A stretch of DNA of 7,338 nucleotides from DATBMY01 sp036554605 (GCA_036554605.1 DATBMY010000390.1:1-7338), one strand, 5' to 3'. Positions 1 to 6,852 are shown, counted from the stretch's first letter. A program made the numbers and translations. The notes: generated by a model not told the origin, from the letters alone.

Positions 1-229
1 CCTCTATCCTCACCGCGTATCTGCCCTGGATGGTCTCATCATTGCAGCGCAAGTTCTTTTTCCCGTGAACGACATAGCCGCCTCTCGGCTCTTCGGCCTG
101 GGCTTCACTCACCGTCTGTGCCTGCAGCACAGCCGTGAGGCCCGCCCCTTTATGGGTCGGGGCGATACCGGCGGCCAGTAACCCCAGAAGCACAACCCCG
201 CATATTACTCTGATCTTGATTTGTCGCAT
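1..229 (-). CDS. Putative exported small protein, N-terminal part (runs off the left edge)
   Basis: This reading frame begins with ATG at 229 and stays open for 76 codons to the window edge. The start is supported by a purine-rich Shine-Dalgarno stretch, GGAAGGGAG, just upstream. The protein starts MRQIKIR, followed by a hydrophobic run (VICGVVLLGLLAAGIA) and an Ala/Gln-rich stretch (TAVLQAQ), which is a plausible Sec signal peptide with cleavage near LQA-Q, roughly residues 35-38. The mature part reads GGYVVHGKKNLRC, then NDETIQGRYAVRIE. A Cys followed by a 'xGxYxxxxxG'-like segment resembles many short secreted proteins of unknown function in Acidobacteriota; that resemblance is from memory and is weak evidence. 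The gene is divergent from the regulator at 381 and shares its intergenic region, so it could be a target of that regulator (inference). I do not recognise a specific family. That the gene is real is fairly secure; its function is not known. Confidence 0.6.
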   Translation of the reverse strand, partial: MRQIKIRVICGVVLLGLLAAGIAPTHKGAGLTAVLQAQTVSEAQAEEPRGGYVVHGKKNLRCNDETIQGRYAVRIE

Positions 230-300
230 GGTCTTTCTCCCTTCCAATGTTAAAGTCATCAGGTATTCGACCGGGGCCCTTTGCGGCCATCAGCCGAACT

Positions 301-328
301 TTGAAACTTCACGGTGCGGGACTATAAT
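301..328 (+). promoter_or_regulatory. Predicted sigma70-type promoter of the winged-helix/TPR regulator gene
   Basis: A -35-like TTGAAA (301-306) is separated by 16 bp from a perfect -10 hexamer TATAAT (323-328). Transcription would start near 334-336, leaving a leader of about 45-95 nt depending on which start codon is used. The promoter sits in the gap between two divergent genes and points at the regulator. No equally good promoter was found for the divergent minus-strand gene. Confidence 0.55.
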
Positions 329-345
329 CGTCTCGTTTTCTAAAG

Positions 346-374
346 ACTTGACCGAAGCTTGACCAAAACTTGAC
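346..374 (+). promoter_or_regulatory. Predicted operator: three direct heptamer repeats with 11-bp period
   Basis: ACTTGAC (346-352), GCTTGAC (357-363) and ACTTGAC (368-374) are separated by 4-bp linkers, so the repeats lie on one face of the helix at an exact 11-bp period. PhoB/OmpR-type winged-helix proteins are known to bind head-to-tail on direct repeats of this geometry, as in the 7+4 bp pho box. The gene directly downstream encodes such a domain. The repeats lie just after the predicted transcription start, which would suit autorepression. None of the TTGACY units has a credible -10 element at 16-18 bp, so they are unlikely to be just -35 boxes. Binding by this protein is inferred. Confidence 0.5.
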
Positions 375-380
375 TTCTTT

Positions 381-2348
381 ATGCGGAGCGGTAAAGTGTT
401 GACTCCGTTGGACGAAAGACGAGAAAACGTGCAACCCTCGAACCCTTCCTGCTACTTTTTCGATGATGTCGTCGTTGACCGGGCCAACTTCAGCGTGCGC
501 AAACTCGACAAAACGAGGACACTCACGCCCCGAGCCTTTGACGTGCTCGTCTATCTGATCGAGCAGCGCGGGCGCGTGGTTAATAAGCAGGAGCTGTTTG
601 AGCAAATCTGGAAGGAGTCTTTCGTCACGGATTCCGCACTGGCCCGCGAGATCAAGGAGATTCGCCGGGCGCTAGGCGATGAGGCCGGCGCGCCCCGCTA
701 TATAGAGACCGTCCACAAGCGCGGCTATCGGTTCATCGCGGAACTGAAACCCGGCAACCCAGGACCTGCAGAGGAAGTGAATGAAGTGGCGCCCGGGGGT
801 AATTTTGTTGGGTCCGAAACCGAAGCGCGTGAGGCTGAACAGACGCCCGTATCGCCTTCGGCCGACAGGGTCAAGAATTACAGGATCGGGCTGCTGCTTA
901 CCCTTATTGCCGTTTTGATGACAGGTGGAGTGATTTACTATTTCGCCATCGGAGGCCGGCCGGCCATCGACTCGGTCGCGGTGATTCCATTCTTGAATGT
1001 CAGCGGCGACCCCGACGCCGAATTCCTCAGCGACGGAATCACCAACAGCATCGCCAACGGTTTGGCGCAAGTGCCGAGATTGCGCGTCGTGCCTCTAAGT
1101 AAGTCCGCGCGCTACAAAGGCGGCGAAGAAGACCCGCAGGAAACCGGGCGCGCCCTGGGTGTGGGCGCGGTGCTTACCGGAAGAGTAGTCCTTAATGGCG
1201 ACAGGTTGCAAATCCAGACGGAACTAATAGACGTGACGGAGGTCGCGCGGTTGTGGGGCGGGCAGTATGATCGAAAGCTCTCCGACATCCTGGCGGTGCA
1301 GGGGGAGATCGCCCGCGAGGTCAGCGAAAAGTTGCACCTGAGGTTGAGCGGTGAGGAGAAAAAACGGCTGGGTAAATCTGGAACCGATAATCCTGAGGCC
1401 TATCAGCTCTACCTCAAGGGACAGTATTTCTGGAATAAAAGGACGCCAGAGGGGCTGAAAAAAAGCATCGAATACTACCGCCAGGCAATAGACCTGGACC
1501 CCGGCTACGCGCTGGCATACGTAGGGCTGGCTGGTCCCTACGGCGTGATGGGAGGCCTCAGTCTCTTGCCTCCCGAGGAAGGTTTCGGAAAATCGAGAAC
1601 TGCCCTCGCAAAGGCATTGGAACTCGATGACAGTCTTGCCGAGGCGCATTACGGGTTGGCGATTGTCAAACTACTGTATGAATGGGATTGGGCCGGTGCG
1701 GAAAGGGAGTTCAACCGCGCGAGGGAATTGGATGCGAATTTAGCGCTGCCCCATGGGCTCTATTCCTACTATCTGATACAAGGGCGGGTTCAAGAGGCGG
1801 TTGCCGAAGCAAAGCGAGTCCTGGCGCAAGACCCTCTCTCACTCCCTTTTAATCGTGATCTATCAGAGGCAATGTACTGCGCGCGCCAACCCGATCAGAC
1901 CATTGCGCAATGCCAGCAGATGATCGAAATGGACCCGAGCTATCCCCTGACCCGCCTTTACCTAGGACTGGCCTACGAGCAGAAGCGTATGTATGAAAAG
2001 GCCATCGCTGAACTGACGCAGTCGGTTGCTTTATCTAAAGGCAATCCGGAGCAAATCGGGGCTCTCGGATATATTTATGCAGTCTCTGGCAGGCGAGGCG
2101 AAGCACAAAAGCTGCTCGCGCAGTTGCAGGAGTTATCAAAGCAACGCTATGTGCAGGCGACGAGCTTTGCACTGATTCACACCGGCCTGGGAGAGAAGGA
2201 CCGGGCGTTCGAATGGTTGCGGAAGGCCTACGAAGACCGTGACGTGGGGCTAGCACATCTTTACCTGAGAGCATACCCCCTTTGGGACAGCCTGCGCTCA
2301 GACGCTCGTTTCGAAGAGTTGTTGAAGAGCATGGGCCTTAGCAGGTAA
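381..2348 (+). CDS. Membrane-tethered one-component regulator: OmpR-type winged helix, TM helix, TolB-like domain, TPR repeats
   Basis: The 655-residue product has a CadC-like layout. Residues 24-121 are an OmpR/ToxR-type winged helix, with the typical LTPRAFDVLVYLIEQRGRVVNKQEL, LAREIKEIRRALGD and YIETVHKRGYRF segments. A Pro/Glu-rich linker follows (about 122-165). A single membrane helix lies at about 168-190, preceded by Lys/Arg, so the DNA-binding part should be cytoplasmic. Residues 197-330 match the TolB-like domain common in such proteins (SVAVIPFLNVSGDPDAEFLSDGI, then RALGVGAVLTGRV, ending with YDRKLSDILAVQGEIA). Residues 337-650 are TPR-like helical repeats (for example YYRQAIDLDPGYALAYVGLA and YLGLAYEQKRMYEKAI). 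No histidine kinase or receiver domain is present, so signal sensing is probably by the C-terminal part; the ligand is unknown. The start is uncertain. ATG 381 lacks a Shine-Dalgarno site. GTG 396 has GGAG 7 nt upstream, and GTG 429 would place the winged helix closest to the N-terminus, as in most relatives. The gene stands alone. Confidence 0.9.
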   Translation: MRSGKVLTPLDERRENVQPSNPSCYFFDDVVVDRANFSVRKLDKTRTLTPRAFDVLVYLIEQRGRVVNKQELFEQIWKESFVTDSALAREIKEIRRALGDEAGAPRYIETVHKRGYRFIAELKPGNPGPAEEVNEVAPGGNFVGSETEAREAEQTPVSPSADRVKNYRIGLLLTLIAVLMTGGVIYYFAIGGRPAIDSVAVIPFLNVSGDPDAEFLSDGITNSIANGLAQVPRLRVVPLSKSARYKGGEEDPQETGRALGVGAVLTGRVVLNGDRLQIQTELIDVTEVARLWGGQYDRKLSDILAVQGEIAREVSEKLHLRLSGEEKKRLGKSGTDNPEAYQLYLKGQYFWNKRTPEGLKKSIEYYRQAIDLDPGYALAYVGLAGPYGVMGGLSLLPPEEGFGKSRTALAKALELDDSLAEAHYGLAIVKLLYEWDWAGAEREFNRARELDANLALPHGLYSYYLIQGRVQEAVAEAKRVLAQDPLSLPFNRDLSEAMYCARQPDQTIAQCQQMIEMDPSYPLTRLYLGLAYEQKRMYEKAIAELTQSVALSKGNPEQIGALGYIYAVSGRRGEAQKLLAQLQELSKQRYVQATSFALIHTGLGEKDRAFEWLRKAYEDRDVGLAHLYLRAYPLWDSLRSDARFEELLKSMGLSR

Positions 2349-2403
2349 TCGTTCCGGCGGATTCCGATCAGTCCCGGCGGCATGACGGGGTCAAGCGCTA
2401 ATC

Positions 2404-2445
2404 TTCGTTGCGGGATGAGCAGCCGCTCGCCGGGCGCCGAACGAA
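2404..2445. terminator. Possible terminator-like inverted repeat after the regulator gene
   Basis: TTCGTT plus CGG (2404-2413, one bulged G) pairs with CCGAACGAA (2437-2445), giving a 9-bp imperfect stem. Inside it, GAGC (2417-2420) can pair with GCTC (2425-2428). The element lies 55 nt after the regulator stop codon. No T-tract follows on either strand, so an intrinsic terminator is doubtful. It may act with Rho or may be incidental. Confidence 0.2.
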
Positions 2446-2630
2446 ATAGCGCGCAGGCTCATTGCTCTAATAAATAACGTGGCTGTGGGTGAGATGAAGA
2501 ACCAATTGCGCCACATCTGAAGAGCTTGCGGCAACTGACTCCCTTTTGTACTCTCATCATTGCAACCCATCTCGCCTTTCTTCATAATGCGGCCAGCACC
2601 TTGACAGTTCTTCATCCGGGCAGACGGAAT

Positions 2631-2659
2631 ATGCTCGTGGCATGCTCGGCCTATTCTCT
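2631..2659 (+). promoter_or_regulatory. Possible operator upstream of aqpZ: heptamer repeats at 11-bp period
   Basis: ATGCTCG occurs at 2631-2637 and again at 2642-2648, exactly 11 bp apart. A degenerate third copy, ATTCTCT (5 of 7 matches), follows at 2653-2659. The repeats lie about 25 nt downstream of the TTGACA at 2601-2606 and 43 nt before the aqpZ start codon. The spacing equals that of the CTTGAC repeats upstream of the regulator, but the heptamer differs, so the same protein need not bind both. With only two perfect copies, chance cannot be excluded. Confidence 0.25.
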
Positions 2660-2701
2660 CTGCTTTATTTGATGACAACCCGCAACTGAAAGGAGGCTCT
2701 C

Positions 2702-3451
2702 ATGTCGTTATCTAGACGGATAGCAGCAGAATTCCTGGGCACTTTCTGGCTCGTGCTCGGAGGGTGTGGAAGCGCGGTGCTTGCCGCGGCGTTCATGAAG
2801 GAAAATATCGGAAATTTGGGAATCGGGCTGCTCGGCGTTTCATTTGCTTTCGGCCTTACGGTGCTGACGATGGCCTATGCTATCGGTCACATATCCGGAT
2901 GTCATCTAAACCCGGCGGTGACGATCGGGCTCTGGTCGGCCAAGAGAATTCCTACCTCTGACCTGCTCCCTTACATAGTATCGCAGGTGCTTGGCGCGAT
3001 TGCCGGAGCCGGCGTGCTTTATATGATAGCGAGCGGCAAGACCGGCTTCAGTCTGAGCGGGGGGCTGGCCTCGAACGGCTACGACGCGCACTCGCCCGGA
3101 GGCTATTCGCTGATGGCCTGCTTTGTCGCCGAGCTGGTCCTGACTTTTATGTTCTTGATGATCATTCTCGGTTCGACCGATAAGCGAGCGCCGGTCGGGT
3201 TTGCGCCCATCCCTATAGGATTGGCCCTGACGCTGATACATCTGATCAGCATACCGGTCACCAATACCTCGGTGAACCCTGCGCGAAGCACCGGCCCCGC
3301 CATCTTCGTAGGCGACTGGGCGATTTCACAGTTGTGGTTGTTCTGGGTCGCGCCCATCATCGGCGCTGCAATCGCCGGAATAGTCTATCCGTGGCTCGCC
3401 GGTGAAAGAGTAGAGGAATTAGAACCGGCGGCGGCCGCGGCCGGTGACTAA
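2702..3451 (+). CDS. aqpZ: Aquaporin Z, water channel
   Basis: The 249-residue inner-membrane protein is a full MIP-family channel, closely similar to E. coli AqpZ over its whole length (231 residues there). It should form a tetramer with one water pore per subunit and carry water down osmotic gradients. Both half-helix motifs are present: HLNPAVT (NPA at 70-72) and SVNPARS (NPA at 193, that is residues 192-194). By alignment with E. coli AqpZ from memory, the selectivity filter is F50, H180, T189 and R195. The His and the bulky Phe favour water over glycerol. Other family signatures are EFLGTFWLVLGGCGSA near the N-terminus, IASGKTGF, and ASNGYDAHSPGGYS. About six membrane helices are visible. 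The extra length comes from a short insert near residues 32-38 and a C-terminal tail ending in Glu and poly-Ala. The start is fixed by AGGAGG 5 nt upstream of ATG. A strong hairpin begins 8 nt after the stop codon, so the gene is probably monocistronic. Confidence 0.97.
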   Translation: MSLSRRIAAEFLGTFWLVLGGCGSAVLAAAFMKENIGNLGIGLLGVSFAFGLTVLTMAYAIGHISGCHLNPAVTIGLWSAKRIPTSDLLPYIVSQVLGAIAGAGVLYMIASGKTGFSLSGGLASNGYDAHSPGGYSLMACFVAELVLTFMFLMIILGSTDKRAPVGFAPIPIGLALTLIHLISIPVTNTSVNPARSTGPAIFVGDWAISQLWLFWVAPIIGAAIAGIVYPWLAGERVEELEPAAAAAGD

Positions 3452-3458
3452 AAGACAT

Positions 3459-3499
3459 GTATCGTACCCGAAAAAGACGTACTCTTTCGGGTACGATAC
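3459..3499. terminator. Long hairpin between convergent genes, probable bidirectional terminator
   Basis: GTATCGTACCCGAAA (3459-3473) is exactly complementary to TTTCGGGTACGATAC (3485-3499), a 15-bp perfect stem around an 11-nt loop in which AG/CT can extend pairing past one mismatch. It starts 7 nt after the aqpZ stop codon and ends 33 nt before the stop of the minus-strand gene. Reading the minus strand, the stem is followed by ATGTCTTTT, a short T-rich run; reading plus there is none. It is therefore better supported as a terminator for the outer-membrane protein gene than for aqpZ. Confidence 0.65.
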
Positions 3500-3531
3500 C
3501 CATTCGGCTAATGAATTGCCGGCGAGCGTGA

Positions 3532-6500
3532 TCAAAACAGCAGCTTCAGCCCGAACTGTATGTGACGCGGGCTGTCTGCCGACAGGATTCTGCCAAAGGT
3601 CGGCGAGCCTAGAAAATTATCGGGCAAATCGAAGTTCGGATGGTTGAACAGGTTGAACGCTTCGGCTCGCAATTGCAGGTTCCAGCCTTCCTTGATCCGC
3701 GTATTCTTTACCAGCGACGCGTTTACGTTTTGATAGCCCGGCCCGTCCAGAATATTACGCCCCGCGTTGCCGAATTGACCGCGCGGCGGGAAGGCGAAGG
3801 CCGCGGTATTGAACCAGCGGTCGGGGCTCGCGTCGGCGATATCCGGATTGCCCACGATATTCGGCCGGTCATTGGCCCCGAACCCCAGATTCGAGCGGCC
3901 CGTGTTGCTGTTATCAATCTCCGGCAGCAGCGCCACCGTAAAGGGCCGCCCCGTTTGCAGCGTCACGATGGCGTAAGTCTGCCAGCCCGTGGCGAGCGCC
4001 GTCAGCCATCCGCCGTCGGATAGAAACGCGCGCCCCCGGCCGAACGGAAGGTCGTAGCCGTAGCTGAGCGAGAAGCGGTGCCTCACGTCGAAGTTCGACC
4101 GGCCGCGCTCGGCCCTCGTGTTGAGACTGTCCTGCGGAAAGTTTGGGTCGCCTGCGCTAGTGAAAAAGCCCGACGCATTATCAATAGATTTCGACCAGGT
4201 GTATGACGCCAGCATCGACAGGCCGAACGAAAGCCGCTGCTCGAACTTCAGCTGGAGGCTGTTGTAGCTGGAACTCGCGCTCGATTCCTGAAGCGTTATG
4301 TCATCGAACCGCGGCAGCGGCCGCGGGTTGACCGGCGCGGCGCTCGGGCGCGGCTGGTTGATGTCGCGCGCGGTCAAAAGCTTCGTCCCCTTGCTCGCCA
4401 CGTAAGCCGCTTCGGCCATGCGAGTTCTTCCAAGCTGTCGCTGTATGCTCAGGCTCCAGTGCTGCAAGTACCCCGTCCTTAAATCGCGCTGGAAGGCAAA
4501 GGCCGAATCGGGCAGCGGGAAAGGGAACTGGCTCGGAAACGGATCGTTCAAAGTCAGCGGCAGCCCCGGCAGCGAAAAGAATAGGTTCAGATCGAAGAAG
4601 GGCGAGTTGAAGTATAGCCCTTCGCCGGGCGCGAGCGGCGACTGGTCGTAATAGATGCCATAACCCGCGCGCAGCACCGTGTCCGCTCCTTCGCCTATAG
4701 TCCAGGCCAGACCGAGACGCGGGGCGAAGTTGTTTTTGTCCGGCTCGTATCCGGCTCTCGGCATGCCTTCGGTCCCGACGCTTACGAGCCTTCCGGTCGG
4801 CGGATCGAAAAGCGTGGCGCGGTCATCTACGTCAACCGGCGGCGAATTGTATTCGTAGCGCAGCCCGGCCGTGATCGTCAGGTCGGGGTGGACGCGGAAG
4901 CTGTCGTTGACATAGAAATTGTAGCTTTCGGTCCTGAGGTGCTGGTGATTATCGAGCCGCGCGCCGCCCGTGATAGTCGGCAGCCCCAGCAGCAAATCGG
5001 CCAGCGCGTTGCCGGTTATAGGCACCTGATCCGAGAAAGTCAAAAAGCCCCGCGATTGAACGTCGCGAAATGCGTTCTGCTGCGACGCTCTGAAATCGAA
5101 CCCGAACTTGACGTGGTGATTGCCGCGGCCGTAGCTCGCGTTGTCGAGCACCTGAAAGGTATTCGTCACGCTGTCCTGCGGGTTGTTGAATTCGTGACCG
5201 ATTCGCGAAAAGCCCGATATGGTTATAAAGCTCAATCCGAAATCGCGCGGGTTCGATGAAAGCTCGGGCAGCCCTACCAGATTGTTGATGCTGACGCCGG
5301 CCTTCTCGTGCACCACGGCCGCCCCCACCCGGCTGAAGGCGACGCGCGCCTCGTTGATCAGCGACGTAGAGAATATGTGCGTCTCTCCGATCATGAAATT
5401 CTGCCCCCGGCGCGCCGTGTCGTTGCCAAAACCGGGGATGGTCGCGAAGGCCGGCCCGGCGAACGGCTCGAATAGATCGCGGTCCGAAAAGCTGTACCTG
5501 ACGGCGAGCTGAGAGCTGTTGTTGAAGTGATGATCCAGGCGCACGTCGAAATGATCGTTGCGGTCGCGCGACACCGGCGAAGATACAAAATTCTCAAAAG
5601 GCACGTCGCGATTCGGCAGCGGGTAGAGCGCCGCAATCGCGCGCCCCACGGGGCTGATGAACAGGTCGGGGATGCTATTGCCGGGGAAGGGCTGCTGAGT
5701 GAACGGGTTTATGGGCGCGCGAAATAGGCTTTGAGAAAAATCGCCCCGCCGCTCGGCGAGCGTAGGCACGTTCGCTATGCGGGTTATGCCTTCGCGCACG
5801 CGGGTCCCTTCGTAATCGGCGAAAAAGAATGTGCGGTCGCGAGCCACAGGGCCGCCGAAGCTCCCGCCGAATTGATTGCGTCGATACGCGGGGGCATCCT
5901 GATCGGCGGGCGCGAAGAAATTGCGCGCGTCGAGCGCGTCGTTTCGGATGAATTCATAGACGGTGCCGTGATACGAGTTTGTGCCTGATTTCAGAACCAC
6001 GTTCACCTGCGCGCCGGCATTGCGCCCGAAGACCGCATCGTAGGTGCTGGTCAAAAGCTCGAACTCGCGCACGGCATCTACGGGCGGTTTTACGCCGAAG
6101 GTGTTCAGCTTCGGGTCGACGTTGTAGGTCCCGTCGAGCAGGTAGTTGTTCGATTCTTCGCGCGCCCCGTTGACGTTGAAGGCGAAGTCGCCGCGGACCG
6201 AGCTTGCCGACCCGGGGGCCGCCGGGACCGCTCCGGGCGCGAGCAACGTCAATTCGAGAAAATTCCGGCCGTCGAGCGGGAGCCCTATGATCTGGCGGTT
6301 CTCGATAACGGTGCCAAGCGATGCCGAGTCTCTTTTGACCGGGGCCTCGACCGCCGTCACCGTGAGCACCTCGGCTATCGAGCCGATTTCGAGCGAGACA
6401 TTGAGGCGAAGATCCTGGTTCACCTGAAGCGATAGCTCGCGCGAGTACTTCTTGAACCCGGTCTGCTCCACCTCGAGCCGGTATTGCCCGGGCCCCAGCG

Positions 6501-6711
6501 CCGAGACCGTGAATTCGCCATCATCATTGCTCGTCGTCGTGCGCACCTCGTTCGTCTCTATATGGACAATTCTTATCAGAGCGCCGGAAATTCGCGTGCG
6601 CGCGCCGTCGCTCACGGCCCCGCGGACCGAGCCGCGGTAAGTCTGCGCGATGGCTGATGATTGAAAGACCAGAAGGGTCAGTATAAACAGTGAAATTGCT
6701 TTTGCTCTCAC
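3532..6711 (-). CDS. TonB-dependent-receptor-like outer-membrane protein with N-terminal carboxypeptidase-regulatory domain (Oar-like)
   Basis: The 1,059-residue product begins with a clear Sec signal peptide (MRAKAISLFILTLLVFQSSAIA, cleavage likely after Ala22). Residues 25-110 form a carboxypeptidase-regulatory-like beta-sandwich (GSVRGAVSDGARTRISGALIRI, then DDGEFTVSALGPGQYRLEVEQTGF). Residues about 111-240 are a plug-like domain with the segments GLPLDGRNFLELTLLAPG, FNVNGAREESNNYLLDGTYN and VREFELLTSTYDAVFGRNAGAQVNVVLKSGTNSYHG. The rest is a long Gly/Asn/aromatic-rich beta-barrel ending in FGLKLLF; the terminal Phe is typical for outer-membrane insertion. Such proteins are abundant in Acidobacteriota and related to Myxococcus Oar. 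They are presumed to bind or import large substrates, but the ligand here is unknown. I see no obvious TonB box between the signal peptide and plug, and no SusD-like partner nearby. The start is GTG at 6711 with GAGGAG 4 nt upstream. Length is normal and no frameshift is seen. Confidence 0.93.
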   Translation of the reverse strand: MRAKAISLFILTLLVFQSSAIAQTYRGSVRGAVSDGARTRISGALIRIVHIETNEVRTTTSNDDGEFTVSALGPGQYRLEVEQTGFKKYSRELSLQVNQDLRLNVSLEIGSIAEVLTVTAVEAPVKRDSASLGTVIENRQIIGLPLDGRNFLELTLLAPGAVPAAPGSASSVRGDFAFNVNGAREESNNYLLDGTYNVDPKLNTFGVKPPVDAVREFELLTSTYDAVFGRNAGAQVNVVLKSGTNSYHGTVYEFIRNDALDARNFFAPADQDAPAYRRNQFGGSFGGPVARDRTFFFADYEGTRVREGITRIANVPTLAERRGDFSQSLFRAPINPFTQQPFPGNSIPDLFISPVGRAIAALYPLPNRDVPFENFVSSPVSRDRNDHFDVRLDHHFNNSSQLAVRYSFSDRDLFEPFAGPAFATIPGFGNDTARRGQNFMIGETHIFSTSLINEARVAFSRVGAAVVHEKAGVSINNLVGLPELSSNPRDFGLSFITISGFSRIGHEFNNPQDSVTNTFQVLDNASYGRGNHHVKFGFDFRASQQNAFRDVQSRGFLTFSDQVPITGNALADLLLGLPTITGGARLDNHQHLRTESYNFYVNDSFRVHPDLTITAGLRYEYNSPPVDVDDRATLFDPPTGRLVSVGTEGMPRAGYEPDKNNFAPRLGLAWTIGEGADTVLRAGYGIYYDQSPLAPGEGLYFNSPFFDLNLFFSLPGLPLTLNDPFPSQFPFPLPDSAFAFQRDLRTGYLQHWSLSIQRQLGRTRMAEAAYVASKGTKLLTARDINQPRPSAAPVNPRPLPRFDDITLQESSASSSYNSLQLKFEQRLSFGLSMLASYTWSKSIDNASGFFTSAGDPNFPQDSLNTRAERGRSNFDVRHRFSLSYGYDLPFGRGRAFLSDGGWLTALATGWQTYAIVTLQTGRPFTVALLPEIDNSNTGRSNLGFGANDRPNIVGNPDIADASPDRWFNTAAFAFPPRGQFGNAGRNILDGPGYQNVNASLVKNTRIKEGWNLQLRAEAFNLFNHPNFDLPDNFLGSPTFGRILSADSPRHIQFGLKLLF

Positions 6712-6852
6712 AACACTCCTCGCTGTCTTTTATGGGTTGTCATTAATTGGGCCAGATTTTCATTAGCATAGACGGAGACGAAGGCGCAATTGTTCCGCGA
6801 AAGTGGTTGAAAAGGCCGCGCCCGTCCTCGACGCTATATTCAATCCCTTCGC
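6712..6852 (-). promoter_or_regulatory. Gap upstream of the Oar-like gene, likely to hold its promoter
   Basis: These 141 bp separate the pepE stop from the GTG start of the outer-membrane protein gene. The segment is AT-richer than its flanks near 6725-6775. It holds the Shine-Dalgarno site GAGGAG (complement of 6716-6721). I did not find a -35/-10 pair with good matches and normal spacing, nor a clear terminator hairpin for pepE, so co-transcription of the two genes cannot be ruled out. Confidence 0.35.

Larger units (their letters stand above)
2349..2701. other. Non-coding gap between the regulator gene and aqpZ
   Basis: No convincing gene was found in these 353 bp. The longest ORF, on the minus strand (2391-2678), starts at TTG without a Shine-Dalgarno site and its product resembles nothing I know. 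Visible elements are an imperfect inverted repeat (2404-2445), a -35-like TTGACA (2601-2606) without a good -10 at normal spacing, and heptamer repeats (2631-2659). A strong Shine-Dalgarno site, AGGAGG (2691-2696), sits 5 nt before the aqpZ start. The promoter of aqpZ is probably in the right half of this gap but could not be fixed from sequence alone. Confidence 0.6.

Noticed and set aside
135..362. Plus-strand ORF of 75 codons over the left exported-protein gene and the promoter
   Set aside because: It is antisense to a minus-strand gene with a good start and signal peptide, and it runs through the predicted promoter and two operator repeats. No family resemblance.
347..375. TTGACC/TTGACT repeats as a cluster of -35 boxes
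   Set aside because: No hexamer resembling TATAAT lies 16-18 bp downstream of any of them, whereas a good promoter is present just upstream at 301-328.
672..1070. Minus-strand ORF of 132 codons inside the regulator gene
   Set aside because: It is antisense to the winged helix and membrane segment of the regulator and has a low-complexity product without recognisable motifs.
1224..1649. Minus-strand ORF of 141 codons inside the regulator gene
   Set aside because: It lies wholly antisense to the well-supported TolB-like/TPR coding region, with no recognisable domain. It is a coding shadow.
2601..2629. TTGACA as a complete sigma70 promoter for aqpZ
   Set aside because: The -35 hexamer is perfect, but the bases at 16-18 bp spacing (around ACGGAAT) are a poor -10, and better AT-rich candidates are 20 or more bp away. 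Only the -35-like element is recorded.
2391..2678. Minus-strand ORF of 95 codons in the gap between the regulator and aqpZ
   Set aside because: It starts at TTG without a Shine-Dalgarno site, its translation has no recognisable domain or signal peptide, and it covers the likely aqpZ promoter region. It is best read as a chance ORF.
4888..5259. Plus-strand ORF of 123 codons inside the Oar-like gene
   Set aside because: It is antisense to the barrel-coding region, one of many such ORFs along this gene as expected in GC-rich coding DNA, and has no domain or ribosome binding site.
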